Notes under the pieces: generated by a model
What the model was told of the DNA's origin: nothing
What the model saw: the letters and a program-made list of their open reading frames with translations, nothing else
Databases searched by the model: none
Translations under genes and position numbers: made by a program
Part shown: positions 1 through 7,569 of the stretch, in pieces
Layout: each line of letters starts with the position of its first letter
How positions within the stretch are numbered: the stretch's first letter is position 1
Origin: Verrucomicrobiaceae bacterium UBA2429
Lineage (GTDB): Bacteria > Verrucomicrobiota > Verrucomicrobiia > Verrucomicrobiales > Verrucomicrobiaceae
Direction: 5' to 3'
NCBI GenBank assembly: GCA_002343505.1
Contig: DDQZ01000073.1
Span: 1-28,617, forward strand
Length of the DNA: 28,617 nt

Positions 1-1
1 C

Positions 2-283
2 CAATGCACCCCCTGCCGCGAGGGCAGCCTGTGGATGAAAAAGATCAGCGACCGCATCGTCGCCGGCACCGCCAGCCCGGACGACGTGGACACCCTGGAG
101 ACCGTGGCCAACCAGATCGAAGGCAAGACCATCTGCGCCTTCGGCGAAGCCTGCTCCTGGCCCACCCAGAGCTTCATCCAAAAGTTCCGCGACGAGCTCA
201 AGGCAGACTGCAAGCCCGAGCTCGCCGGTAAGCCCGTCGCCGGGGAAGCCCTCCTCGCCGCCTCCGGCCTGGCCGCGCGGTGA
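2..283 (+). CDS. nuoF: NADH-quinone oxidoreductase subunit F, C-terminal end (partial)
   Basis: The open frame runs in from the left edge and ends with TGA at 281-283. It encodes the last ~93 residues of NuoF, the complex I subunit that binds FMN and NADH and holds the N3 [4Fe-4S] cluster. The sequence shows the tail of the cluster motif (QCTPCREG at the very start) followed by a helix (WMKKISDRIVAG) and the second conserved cysteine region (KTICAFGEAC), then SFIQKFRDEL, the usual NuoF ending. The extra ~20-residue Ala/Gly-rich tail is not strongly conserved in the family. The last 24 bases of coding sequence belong to a 25-bp repeat found again at 1225-1249. No nuoG follows, so either the nuo operon ends here or it has been separated from its usual neighbour. 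Confidence 0.93.
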   Translation, partial: QCTPCREGSLWMKKISDRIVAGTASPDDVDTLETVANQIEGKTICAFGEACSWPTQSFIQKFRDELKADCKPELAGKPVAGEALLAASGLAAR

Positions 284-284
284 G
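260..284 (+). repeat. 25-bp direct repeat, copy 1 (3' end of nuoF)
   Basis: This copy spans the last codons and stop of nuoF. It matches 1225-1249 at 24 of 25 positions, with the single difference at 264 (C) versus 1229 (T). The identical 20-base core is 265-284 = 1230-1249. The repeat period is 965 bp and the enclosed DNA holds one gene. Confidence 0.85.
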
Positions 285-325
285 CGCGCTCGACAGCCCG
301 CGCAGACGGGGCATGATGATCCTCC

Positions 326-1225
326 TTGAATGAGCCTTCCCACCTCCAACTCGAGCTCGACTTCCGCACCGGTCGTCCCACAGCCATCGCCCGTGGAGAC
401 ATCACCGCGGCAAAGCGCCAGGCTTGCTCCGGCATTAACCGTGAGCGAACTCGCGGCATCAAGGAAGCGGCTCGACCAGCTCCATCCGGGGAACCGCTTT
501 CGGTTGATGGCTGGCATGCCCTTGTTGCCGCAAGAGCCGCCGAGTGGGGCGTGCCGTTGATCCCCCTCCAGTCCTTGGGCGTCTTCTTTGACGCGGAGGG
601 CTTCATCACCTCGCAAACCCTGCGCCGCCTGGGCTGGGGAGCCGAAGCCATCGCCTGGGCTGACGATGAAAACCGCTGCGTTTACAAGCTCTTCGAAGTC
701 CGCCCCAACAGCGCGCTGGGCAAAAAGCTCCGCCTGCAAAGGGAGCCCGACGGCTTTCACATGACTCATGCGGACGCCAGCCTGGATGACACGCTGGAAA
801 AGCTCTGCGTGCTCCACGACGCGGGCGCCTGCCCCACTGAAATCATCGGCCTGGCGGAGAGCGGTGATTTCCTCATCGTCAAACAACCCCTTTGCCTCCC
901 CTCGCCAGACTTCATCGCGGACCGCAAATCCGCCGCCGAAAAAGTCCACGCCGTGGTGCCGCGCCGCTCCATTGGCCGGGAGGTCAGAGTCTTCTGGCTC
1001 AACGACCAGCCATGGTGCCTTGGAGACCTGCATGAAAACAACATCATGCGCGAGCCGGACGGCGCCCCCACCATCATTGACGCGCTCATCTGCCCGCTCC
1101 CACCTGTCTTCATCAAGCAGGAGTCCTTCCTGCAATCCGCCGTCAAACGCGCCCAGGACCTGCGCGCGGGCAGAGCCCCCGAATCCGACGACCCCTTTGC
1201 CGGCGTCTGTGACGATGATTTATAG
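326..1225 (+). CDS. divergent kinase-fold protein (APH / polyvalent-protein kinase-like)
   Basis: A 299-residue protein starting at TTG 326. This is the first possible start, because an in-frame TGA lies at 317-319, and there is no clear ribosome binding site. The C-terminal half looks like a compact protein-kinase/aminoglycoside-phosphotransferase fold: a VYK segment with Lys121 as candidate ATP-binding lysine, a hinge-like stretch DFLIVKQPL, a catalytic loop GDLHENNI (Asp234, Asn239), and a metal-binding-like TIIDA (Asp252). This arrangement resembles the kinase domains found in polyvalent proteins of phages and conjugative elements; that family assignment is from memory of the motif, not a search. 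The N-terminal ~100 residues are unrecognised and poor in motifs. The gene lies between two 25-bp repeats, and its TAG stop ends on the first base of the second copy. The substrate is unknown. The kinase fold is fairly likely; the role is not inferable. Confidence 0.7.
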   Translation: MNEPSHLQLELDFRTGRPTAIARGDITAAKRQACSGINRERTRGIKEAARPAPSGEPLSVDGWHALVAARAAEWGVPLIPLQSLGVFFDAEGFITSQTLRRLGWGAEAIAWADDENRCVYKLFEVRPNSALGKKLRLQREPDGFHMTHADASLDDTLEKLCVLHDAGACPTEIIGLAESGDFLIVKQPLCLPSPDFIADRKSAAEKVHAVVPRRSIGREVRVFWLNDQPWCLGDLHENNIMREPDGAPTIIDALICPLPPVFIKQESFLQSAVKRAQDLRAGRAPESDDPFAGVCDDDL

Positions 1226-1249
1226 CCTTCGGCCTGGCCGCGCGGTGAG
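1225..1249 (+). repeat. 25-bp direct repeat, copy 2
   Basis: Second copy of the nuoF-end sequence (24/25 identical to 260-284). It begins at the last base of the kinase-like gene's stop codon. Here it has no coding role: it lies between the kinase-like gene and the converging gene that ends at 1271. The layout resembles an attachment-site or recombination duplication. Confidence 0.85.
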
Positions 1250-1270
1250 AGGCCGCCCCCGCGCCAAGGC

Positions 1271-2332
1271 TCATTCGCCGGAGGCGCACGCCTTGAGCGC
1301 CAGCACGGCGAAGACGGTGGCGGTGTCGCTGATGAAGTGCTGCGGCACGCCGTTGAGCGAGCGGGTGAACCAGCGGCCGGACTCGCGCTGGTTTGCGCCG
1401 AGCCATTTCACGCCGCGCTGGAGCGCCGCATGGCCCGCGGGCAGTCCCGCCTCGCGCAGCACGAAGACCACCAGGCCGGTGCCGTAGCCGTCGCTCGGCG
1501 CGTCGGGGTTGGATTTCCCCCCCTCGCGGCCTGTCCATTCCGGGCCGAGGGATTCCATGCTCCAGCCGCCATCCACGCGCTGGAGGGCGAGCAGGTCGCG
1601 GATGATGACCTGCTTTTCCTCATCGCTGAGCAGCCCGTCGAGCCGCACTGCGGCCCAGAGCAGCCAGGCGCGGTGATGCAGGTTGGGCGCGGGCGTCTTT
1701 TTCAAGTATGCGCGCATCTTGTCCACACCGGCCTTCGCGGCATCGCTCCGCGCGTAGTTTTCGGGCGCATGCCCCACGCCGACGGCGGCCAGCACGGCTC
1801 CGTAATAATCATCCACCTCGAACGGCGGCCAGCCGCACTTCGGCCAGTTCCACGCGCCGTCTTTGCGCTGGAGCGCCCACATGCGGTCGAGCGCCTGGCG
1901 CGTCACGGGATGCAGCCTGCCGGTGGACTGCGCATCGTGCATCGCCAGCGCCGCCGCAGTGCCGACGATCTCGCGGTGCTGGTGCTTTTTCACCTGCTCA
2001 TCGGCGTCCCAGTTCGTGATGCGGCCCTCGAAAAAGGCACGCACCTCCGCCAGCGAGTCCGTCGGCGCTTCCTTCATCAACAACGCGCGCGAACTCACAT
2101 ACGGCCAGCCCGTGTGGCAGGAGCCGCACTTGTTCTTCCGCACCCAGGCCAGCGCCGTGCCATCCAGCGACTCCGCGGCCTTCGCGAGCGAGAGATCCCC
2201 CCGCAGCGGCTCGTCTGGCGATCCCTGGGGAAAGGCTGCCTTTGGCGTCTCTGCGGGCGTCGTTTCCCGCGCCTTGCCACCCGGCGCGAGCATCAGGAAA
2301 ACGGCGGCAAGGCTGAGTGTGAGGCGGTCCAT
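1271..2332 (-). CDS. secreted haem-c-motif protein with squalene-cyclase-type (QW) repeats
   Basis: The start at 2332 gives a 353-residue protein beginning MDRLTLSL with a hydrophobic signal peptide (to about residue 22). In-frame ATGs at 2344 and 2353 would place extra residues before the signal peptide, so they are less likely. A haem-attachment motif CGSCH is at 69-73. The rest is helical, with three QW-type motifs (QxxxGxW) at residues 155-161, 251-257 and 315-321, the signature of squalene-hopene cyclase/prenyltransferase alpha-barrel repeats. A VDD at 173-175 resembles the acidic cyclase motif, but the protein is about half the length of a true cyclase and is exported. It is therefore more likely a periplasmic repeat-scaffold protein with a covalent haem than a terpene cyclase. 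It is transcribed divergently from rseP. Confidence 0.8.
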   Translation of the reverse strand: MDRLTLSLAAVFLMLAPGGKARETTPAETPKAAFPQGSPDEPLRGDLSLAKAAESLDGTALAWVRKNKCGSCHTGWPYVSSRALLMKEAPTDSLAEVRAFFEGRITNWDADEQVKKHQHREIVGTAAALAMHDAQSTGRLHPVTRQALDRMWALQRKDGAWNWPKCGWPPFEVDDYYGAVLAAVGVGHAPENYARSDAAKAGVDKMRAYLKKTPAPNLHHRAWLLWAAVRLDGLLSDEEKQVIIRDLLALQRVDGGWSMESLGPEWTGREGGKSNPDAPSDGYGTGLVVFVLREAGLPAGHAALQRGVKWLGANQRESGRWFTRSLNGVPQHFISDTATVFAVLALKACASGE

Positions 2333-2436
2333 TGGGCAATGCATGGCGTCCATGCTGAACGGCAGGCGGAGCGCCAACTTGCGCCGCGTGATCGCGGCCC
2401 CGGGCGGACGCGCCTGAAAACAATCGCACTCGGCGT

Positions 2437-2466
2437 TTGCCCTCGGGGCGGCGGGTGTTAGCTTTG
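2437..2466 (+). promoter_or_regulatory. putative promoter of rseP
   Basis: TTGCCC at 2437-2442 and TAGCTT at 2459-2464 are separated by 16 bases. The -10 continues as TAGCTTTG, so the pair also fits the TTTG-N19-TAnnTTTG pattern known from Bacteroidota. It lies 37 bases before the rseP ATG, giving a short leader. The call is by pattern only. Confidence 0.4.
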
Positions 2467-2503
2467 CGGCCCGCGCGCATCCGGCGCGGCTTTTTTTACC
2501 CCT

Positions 2504-4009
2504 ATGCAATGGCTCACCCAACTCGGTTTCATCGGCGAGACGCTCTATTTCCTGATCCTCATCTTCGAGGTGCTGATGGTCTTCAACCTGATGATCCTGG
2601 TGCATGAGTGGGGCCATTTCCTGGCGGCGCGCTGGCGCGGGCTGAAGGTGGAGGCGTTTTACATCTGGTTCGGCAAGCCGCTGTGGCGGAAGACGATCAA
2701 CGGCGTGGAATACGGCCTGGGCAGCATCCCGGCGGGCGGTTTTGTGAAGCTGCCGCAGATGGCGCCGATGGACGCCATCGAGGGCGAGTCCACCAGCGGC
2801 GAGCCGCTGCCGCCGATCAAGCCGCTGGACAAGATCATCGTGGCCTTCGCGGGGCCGCTGTTCAGCTTCGGGCTGGCCTGCCTTTTCGCCCTGCTGGTGT
2901 CCTGGCTGGGCAAGCCCCAGACGGAGCCGGTGGTGACGACGACGATCGGCCATGTGGAGGAGGACAGCCCGGCGGCGAAGGCGGGGCTGCTGCCTGGGGA
3001 TGTGGTGCGCCGGATTGACGGCGCGGAAATCCGCCGCTTCGAGGGCATGGTGGACAGCATCCGCTGGGCCGTCATCGCCAGCGAGGGCAAGGAGATCGTG
3101 TTCGAGGTGGAGCGCCCCGGCGAGGGCATGAAGACGATCCCTGTGGAGGCGGACTGGCAGGAGCAGGAGCCGACGGCATGGTGGCAGGGCATTTTCAAAC
3201 GCCCGCCGCTGCGCGAGGTGGGCATCATGGGCAAGGAGACGCCGATGGTGGACGCGGTGACGCCGCACAGCCCGGCGGATGACGCGGGCCTGAAGCCGCT
3301 GGACGAGCTGCTGACGGTGGACGGCCAGGTGCTCTACAGCAAGACCCAATTCATGAATTACTTGGAGGACAAAAAGGACCGGCCCATCAAGGTGACGATC
3401 CGCCGCAAGGGCGCGGAGATGGAACTGGAGCTGACGCCGCGTGTGCCGGACAAGTGGGAATCCGAGGAAAAGCCGCGCGTCATGATTGGCATCGTTTTTC
3501 ATCCGACGGGGGAGCGGAAGCTGGCCTATCCCGGCGTCTATGAGCAGGTGTCGGATGCCTCGCGGGCAATGTTCAGCATGATCACGAAGCTGTTCACGCC
3601 CGCCTCGGACATCAGCCCCGGCCACATGAGCGGGCCCATCGGCATCGGGCGCGTGTATTACAATCTGCTGCAGGACCCCGCCGCTCTTCTCCAGGTGCTG
3701 TGGTTCAGCGTGGTGCTGAACATCAACCTCGCCATCCTCAACATGCTCCCCTTCCCCGTGCTGGACGGCGGCCACATCACCATGGCCATCGGCGAGACCA
3801 TCCGGCGCAAGCCGCTGCACTCGCGCGCGCTGGAGTATGTGCAGACGGCGTGCGCGCTGCTGCTCTTCAGCTTCGTCATCTTCGTCACGCTCAAGGACGC
3901 GGGGGATCTTTTCCTTGGCAAGCGGGGTGACGGCAAGGGCACGAAGAAGGAGGACATCGGCTGGCTGCCGAAGGACCAGCGCGGCAAGCCCGCGGCGGAG
4001 GCGAAGTGA
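2504..4009 (+). CDS. rseP: RIP metalloprotease (site-2 protease), RseP family
   Basis: A 501-residue inner-membrane zinc protease of the site-2 protease family, which cleaves transmembrane anti-sigma factors or other membrane proteins. It shows an N-terminal membrane segment holding the zinc motif HEWGH (His34, Glu35, His38), a GGFVKLP loop, two PDZ domains (about residues 150-230, with AAKAGLLPGDVV, and 248-325, with ADDAGLKPLDELL), and C-terminal membrane segments with the third ligand motif NMLPFPVLDGGH (Asp421). It is slightly longer than Escherichia coli RseP because of a charged C-terminal tail (residues ~470-501). The start at 2504 puts the zinc motif at the usual depth. The gene is preceded by a candidate promoter and followed 56 bases later by the cytochrome-DUF1549 gene. 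The substrate is unknown; no anti-sigma factor lies nearby. Confidence 0.96.
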   Translation: MQWLTQLGFIGETLYFLILIFEVLMVFNLMILVHEWGHFLAARWRGLKVEAFYIWFGKPLWRKTINGVEYGLGSIPAGGFVKLPQMAPMDAIEGESTSGEPLPPIKPLDKIIVAFAGPLFSFGLACLFALLVSWLGKPQTEPVVTTTIGHVEEDSPAAKAGLLPGDVVRRIDGAEIRRFEGMVDSIRWAVIASEGKEIVFEVERPGEGMKTIPVEADWQEQEPTAWWQGIFKRPPLREVGIMGKETPMVDAVTPHSPADDAGLKPLDELLTVDGQVLYSKTQFMNYLEDKKDRPIKVTIRRKGAEMELELTPRVPDKWESEEKPRVMIGIVFHPTGERKLAYPGVYEQVSDASRAMFSMITKLFTPASDISPGHMSGPIGIGRVYYNLLQDPAALLQVLWFSVVLNINLAILNMLPFPVLDGGHITMAIGETIRRKPLHSRALEYVQTACALLLFSFVIFVTLKDAGDLFLGKRGDGKGTKKEDIGWLPKDQRGKPAAEAK

Positions 4010-4030
4010 GGCGGGCGGCTTTGTCCGGCA

Positions 4031-4061
4031 TGAAAAACCGCCCTCTTGCCGCGTAGGTTTG
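4031..4061 (+). promoter_or_regulatory. putative promoter giving a leaderless transcript for the DUF1549/DUF1553 gene
   Basis: TAGGTTTG lies at 4054-4061, with ATG at 4066. TGAAAA at 4031-4036, 17 bases before the -10-like TAGGTT, matches four of six positions of TTGACA. With TAGGTT as the -10, transcription would begin at or next to the A of the start codon. The same TAGnTTTG arrangement precedes the genes at 7035 and 9017. Confidence 0.4.
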
Positions 4062-4065
4062 CATC

Positions 4066-6255
4066 ATGCTTCGGAAAACCCTCCTCCTCTGCTGCATCGC
4101 CACGGCCAGTCTCGCCGCGGAGCCTTTGAGCTTCGTGCGGGACATCCAGCCTATTTTGACGAAGGCCGGCTGCAATGCGGGCGCTTGCCATGCGAAGGCG
4201 ATCACCGGCCAGCGCGGCTTTCGCCTCAGCGTGCTCGGTTTTGAGCCGGAGGAGGACTACGAGGCCATCGTGAAGCAGGGCAAAGGCCGCCGCGTGTTCC
4301 CACCGGCACCGGAGGAAAGCCTGCTCATCACCAAAGGAGCCGCCATTGTGCCACACACCGGTGGCAAGCACCTCGAACCGGGCTCCGAGTTTTATCAGAC
4401 ACTCGTGCGCTGGATCGCCGAGGGCATGCCTTACACGCAGTCGAACGAGCCCGTGCTCAATGCGATCGCAGTCGAGCCCTCGCGCATCACCTTGAAGCCA
4501 AAAGCAGCGCAGCAACTCAAAGTCACCGCTCGCTACTCCGATGGCAGCAGCCGCGATGTGACGAAGCTCGCGCTGTTTGAAGCCAACGACACCGCCATGG
4601 CCTCCGCGACCGACAGCGGGCTCGTGAACACGCTCGACCTGCCAGGCAATGTCGCCGTGATGGTGCGCTTCGGCGGCAAAGTGAGCGTGTGCAGTGTCTT
4701 GATCCCGCTCGGTGCACCGGTCGAGTCGCTGCCTCCTGCCAAAAACTTCATCGACCAGCTCATCTTTGCCAACTTGAAGCAGATCGGCATCCCACCCTCG
4801 CCGATCTGCGACGACAGCACCTTCCTGCGCCGCGTCTCGCTCGACATCGGCGGACGTTTGCCGACCATGGAAGAAACCAAGGCATTCCCCGCCGACAAAG
4901 CGCCCGACAAACGCGACCGCGCCATCGAGGCGCTCATCAACTCGCCCGACTACGCCGACTACTTCGCGAACAAATGGACCGCGCTGCTCAAAAACCAGCG
5001 CACCGAGGCCGCCGACATCACCGCGAACTTCGCCTTCCACGCCTGGATGCGCGACAATCTGCTCGCGAACACGCCTTACGATCAACTCGTCCGCCAAATC
5101 CTCGCCAGCACCGGCACCATCGTTTCAAACCCACCTGTCGCCTGGTATAAACGCGTCAAAGAACCCACCACGCAGGTCGAGGATGTCGCGCAGCTCTTCC
5201 TCGGCGTGCGCATGCAGTGTGCGCAGTGCCATCACCATCCCTTCGAGCGATGGACGCAGGCCGAGTACTATCACATGGCCGCCTTCTTCAGCCAGATCGG
5301 CCGCAAACCCACCGCCATCGCCGGTGAGGACCTCATCTTCCACAAGCGCGGCACCGCGCAGACCGAGCATCGCAAAACACGCGTCATGCTGAAGCCCGCC
5401 GGCCTCGGCGAGCCACCGCTCGACATCGCGCCCGATGACGATCCGCGCCTCGCGCTCGCCGATTGGATGGCGCAGAAGAAAAACCCGTTCTTCGCCAAAG
5501 CGCTCGTGAACCGCTACTGGAAGCACTTCTTCAAACGCGGCCTCATCGAACCCGAGGACGACCTCCGCGACACCAATCCGCCGACGAATCCCGAACTGCT
5601 CGACGCTTTGGCAAAACACTTCACCGACCACAACTTCGACCTCAAATCCATCGTCCGCGTCATCGCGCAGAGCCACACCTACCAGCTCAGCGCCATGCCG
5701 AACGAGCACAACGCCATCGACCGCCAGGCATTCTCCCACTTTTACCCGAAACGCCTCACCGCCGAGGTCCTGCTCGACAGCATCGACATGGTCACCGCGT
5801 CCAAAACCGACTTCGCCGACCTCCCTCCCGGCACCCGCGCCATCTCACTGCCCGACAACAGCTACACCCGCGCCTCGCCGTTTTTGAAAGTCTTCGGCCG
5901 ACCCGACAACACCAGCGTCTGCGAATGCGAACGCGTCTCCTCTGCCAGCCTCGCGCAAAGCCTGCACCTCATGAACGCGAGCGACGTGAAAGCCAAGCTC
6001 ACCGCCGCTGGTGGCCGCGCCGAGCAGCTCACCAAAGCCGAGCTACCCGAGCCCAAACGCATCCGCGAACTCTACCTCGCCGCCTTCTCCCGCGAACCCA
6101 CCGCCGACGAAGTCCAAATCGCCGAAACCCACCTCCTCAAGCCCCGCATCGACGCCACCGGCAAGCCCCTCGACTCCCAACGCGCCAAACGCAACGGCTA
6201 CGAAGACCTGCTGTGGGCGCTGCTGAACACGAAGGAGTTCTTGTTTAATCATTGA
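4066..6255 (+). CDS. secreted cytochrome-domain DUF1549/DUF1553 (PSD1) protein
   Basis: A 729-residue protein with a signal peptide (to about residue 18). It is followed by a planctomycete-type cytochrome c domain with the spaced motif C36-NAGA-C41-H42 (four residues between the cysteines instead of two). An Ig-like (BIG2-type) domain lies at roughly 145-225, with TARYSDGSSRDVTKLA. DUF1549 (about 227-440) begins NFIDQLIFANL and contains FLRRVSLDIGGRLPT; the canonical haem motif CAQCHHHPF (Cys385, Cys388, His389) follows. DUF1553 lies near the C-terminus (ALVNRYWKHFF, DFDLKSI-type segments). This domain order is common in Planctomycetota and Verrucomicrobiota, where such proteins are exported and usually sit beside a DUF1501 protein. 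The biochemical role is not established; a part in surface redox or polysaccharide processing has been proposed for the group. No DUF1501 gene is present here. The next gene starts 6 bases downstream. Confidence 0.92.
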   Translation: MLRKTLLLCCIATASLAAEPLSFVRDIQPILTKAGCNAGACHAKAITGQRGFRLSVLGFEPEEDYEAIVKQGKGRRVFPPAPEESLLITKGAAIVPHTGGKHLEPGSEFYQTLVRWIAEGMPYTQSNEPVLNAIAVEPSRITLKPKAAQQLKVTARYSDGSSRDVTKLALFEANDTAMASATDSGLVNTLDLPGNVAVMVRFGGKVSVCSVLIPLGAPVESLPPAKNFIDQLIFANLKQIGIPPSPICDDSTFLRRVSLDIGGRLPTMEETKAFPADKAPDKRDRAIEALINSPDYADYFANKWTALLKNQRTEAADITANFAFHAWMRDNLLANTPYDQLVRQILASTGTIVSNPPVAWYKRVKEPTTQVEDVAQLFLGVRMQCAQCHHHPFERWTQAEYYHMAAFFSQIGRKPTAIAGEDLIFHKRGTAQTEHRKTRVMLKPAGLGEPPLDIAPDDDPRLALADWMAQKKNPFFAKALVNRYWKHFFKRGLIEPEDDLRDTNPPTNPELLDALAKHFTDHNFDLKSIVRVIAQSHTYQLSAMPNEHNAIDRQAFSHFYPKRLTAEVLLDSIDMVTASKTDFADLPPGTRAISLPDNSYTRASPFLKVFGRPDNTSVCECERVSSASLAQSLHLMNASDVKAKLTAAGGRAEQLTKAELPEPKRIRELYLAAFSREPTADEVQIAETHLLKPRIDATGKPLDSQRAKRNGYEDLLWALLNTKEFLFNH

Positions 6256-6261
6256 GGTGCC

Positions 6262-6975
6262 ATGAGCAGCCGGAGATCGAATCAGATTGGGGTGCTCTTA
6301 TCCGCATGGGTGGTGCTTTGTTGCGCCATGCCTGGATGCCACCGGGACAGCGCACCCGCACAGATTGACCTGAAAATCATTCATCCTGATTTCCCCAAGC
6401 CGGTTTTCATTTCAGCGCCCTGGAACTGCACTCTGCCAAACTTTGAGCCGCTGCGGTTTCCCCCGCAAAAGGAGTTCACAGCTCCCGCGGATGCGGAAAT
6501 TCTTTCTCTCCACAAACCTGTCACCTCGTCCAGATCACCTTCAAAAGGACAAAATGAATGGATCACTGACGGTGATGCTTTTTGCGGAGGAAATGGCGAG
6601 TATGCCGTTTTCTTCGAGAATCTGCCGTGCTGGGTTCAGATTGATCTCGGCTCAGAACGCCGAATAGATCACGTCTGGCTCTGGCATGATCAAGGAGCGT
6701 TGTTCCGCAGGGCGACCCCCGAAGTCTTCGAAGATGTCATCGTGCAGCTCTCGAACGACGTGGATTTTGGATCTGGCGTAACCACGCTGTTCAATTCCGA
6801 CGACGACGGCTCCTGCGGCCAGGGCAAAGGCACTGATCCGACCTACATGGAGACCAATCATGGCCGTGGAGTGCCCGCAAAGGGCCAAACAGCTCGATAT
6901 GTCCGTATCTGGGGCGGCAAAGCCTATTCCGGCGGCCCCTGTCGCTTCACCGAGGTGACGGTGTGGGGCCGGTGA
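6262..6975 (+). CDS. lipoprotein with discoidin/F5-8 type C-like domain
   Basis: A 237-residue protein starting 6 bases after the preceding stop. A lipoprotein signal is visible: a hydrophobic core (IGVLLSAWVVLCCAM) and lipobox MPGC with Cys26 as lipidation site. The C-terminal ~150 residues look like a galactose-binding/discoidin beta-sandwich: WVQIDLGSERRIDHVWLWHD near the middle and ARYVRIWGGKAYSG ... FTEVTVWG at the end, the pattern seen in carbohydrate-binding F5/8 type C domains. It probably sits on the outer membrane and binds sugar or surface polymer (inference). Base composition drops here: the 60 bases from 6361 contain 28 G+C, far below the flanking genes, which suggests recent acquisition. 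Confidence 0.75.
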   Translation: MSSRRSNQIGVLLSAWVVLCCAMPGCHRDSAPAQIDLKIIHPDFPKPVFISAPWNCTLPNFEPLRFPPQKEFTAPADAEILSLHKPVTSSRSPSKGQNEWITDGDAFCGGNGEYAVFFENLPCWVQIDLGSERRIDHVWLWHDQGALFRRATPEVFEDVIVQLSNDVDFGSGVTTLFNSDDDGSCGQGKGTDPTYMETNHGRGVPAKGQTARYVRIWGGKAYSGGPCRFTEVTVWGR

Positions 6976-7021
6976 TGCGGGCCCATGCCGAAGAAAAGGT
7001 TTTGGCTGCCACTTGTGACGC

Positions 7022-7031
7022 TATAGCTTTC
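7022..7031 (+). promoter_or_regulatory. putative -10 element (leaderless) for the nucleotidyltransferase gene
   Basis: TATAGC at 7022-7027, continuing as TAGCTTTC to 7031, is 3 bases before ATG 7035. A TTTG occurs 19 bases upstream of TAGC. The spacing puts the expected transcription start at the ATG, as for the elements at 4054 and 9004. Confidence 0.4.
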
Positions 7032-7034
7032 GTC

Positions 7035-7556
7035 ATGCGTGCCCACACCAGCAAAGACCGGATCGACCAGCTCATGCGCCAGATGGGCGCGGCGGTGAAG
7101 TCGGAAGGTCGTGTGTATTTCACCGGTGGAGTCACGGCCGTGCTGATGGGCTGGCGTGAAACGACCATTGATGTGGACTTGAAGGCCGAGCCGGAGCCGC
7201 GGGGCTTCTTTGAGTGCCTGCCACGGCTCAAAGACGAACTCGACATCAACATCGAACTCGCCGCTCCCGATCAGTTCGTCCCTGAGTTGCCCGGCTGGCA
7301 GAATAGAAGCTGTTTCATTGCTCAACACGGCCAGCTTGGATTCTACCACTACGATTTCTACGGGCAGGCACTCTCCAAGCTGGAGCGCGGTCATCCGCGT
7401 GATCATCACGATGTCCAATGCATGAGGCGGGATGGTCTGGTGAAGGGTGAGAGGCTCCGCGAACTGTTTGAGAGCGTCGAAGATCAGTTGATCCGCTACC
7501 CTGCCATCAATCCAATTCAGCTTCGGGCCGCCGTGATGGACTTTGCGCCGAAGTGA
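7035..7556 (+). CDS. nucleotidyltransferase-fold protein (DUF6036/AbiEii-like)
   Basis: A 173-residue protein. ATG 7035 is preferred over an upstream in-frame ATG at 6963, which would overlap the previous gene, because a -10-like element sits directly before 7035. The polymerase-beta nucleotidyltransferase fold is visible: FTGG (Gly31-Gly32), a helix, then RETTIDVDL with the metal-binding pair Asp46/Asp48; INIEL (72-76) may carry the third acidic position. A segment KLERGHPRDHHDV (115-127) matches the conserved Lys...Asp..Asp region of AbiEii/DUF6036-type proteins. Such minimal nucleotidyltransferases often act as the toxin or modifying half of toxin-antitoxin pairs. A 101-residue gene follows after 13 bases, which fits that layout. 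The fold is well supported; the TA role is inferred. Confidence 0.78.
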   Translation: MRAHTSKDRIDQLMRQMGAAVKSEGRVYFTGGVTAVLMGWRETTIDVDLKAEPEPRGFFECLPRLKDELDINIELAAPDQFVPELPGWQNRSCFIAQHGQLGFYHYDFYGQALSKLERGHPRDHHDVQCMRRDGLVKGERLRELFESVEDQLIRYPAINPIQLRAAVMDFAPK

Positions 7557-7569
7557 CCTAACCTTTGCC

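Noticed and set aside
330..560. A 76-codon frame overlapping the start of the kinase-like gene, considered as a frameshifted N-terminus.
   Set aside because: It has no motif, ends at 560 without joining the kinase domain, and the main frame is open throughout from 326. A frameshift is not needed.
1271..2332. Functional squalene-hopene cyclase.
   Set aside because: The protein is about half the length of a true cyclase, lacks a clear DxDD acid motif, is exported and has a haem site.
1271..3820. An 849-codon open frame on the minus strand joining the haem/QW gene to a region opposite rseP.
   Set aside because: Only the C-terminal 353 codons encode recognisable protein with a signal peptide at its own ATG. 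The upstream part is low-complexity, His/Arg/Leu-rich antisense of rseP, typical of GC-rich DNA.
3658..5097. A 479-codon minus-strand open frame opposite rseP and the DUF1549 gene.
   Set aside because: It spans two clear plus-strand genes and their intergenic gap and has no domain features, so it is a shadow.
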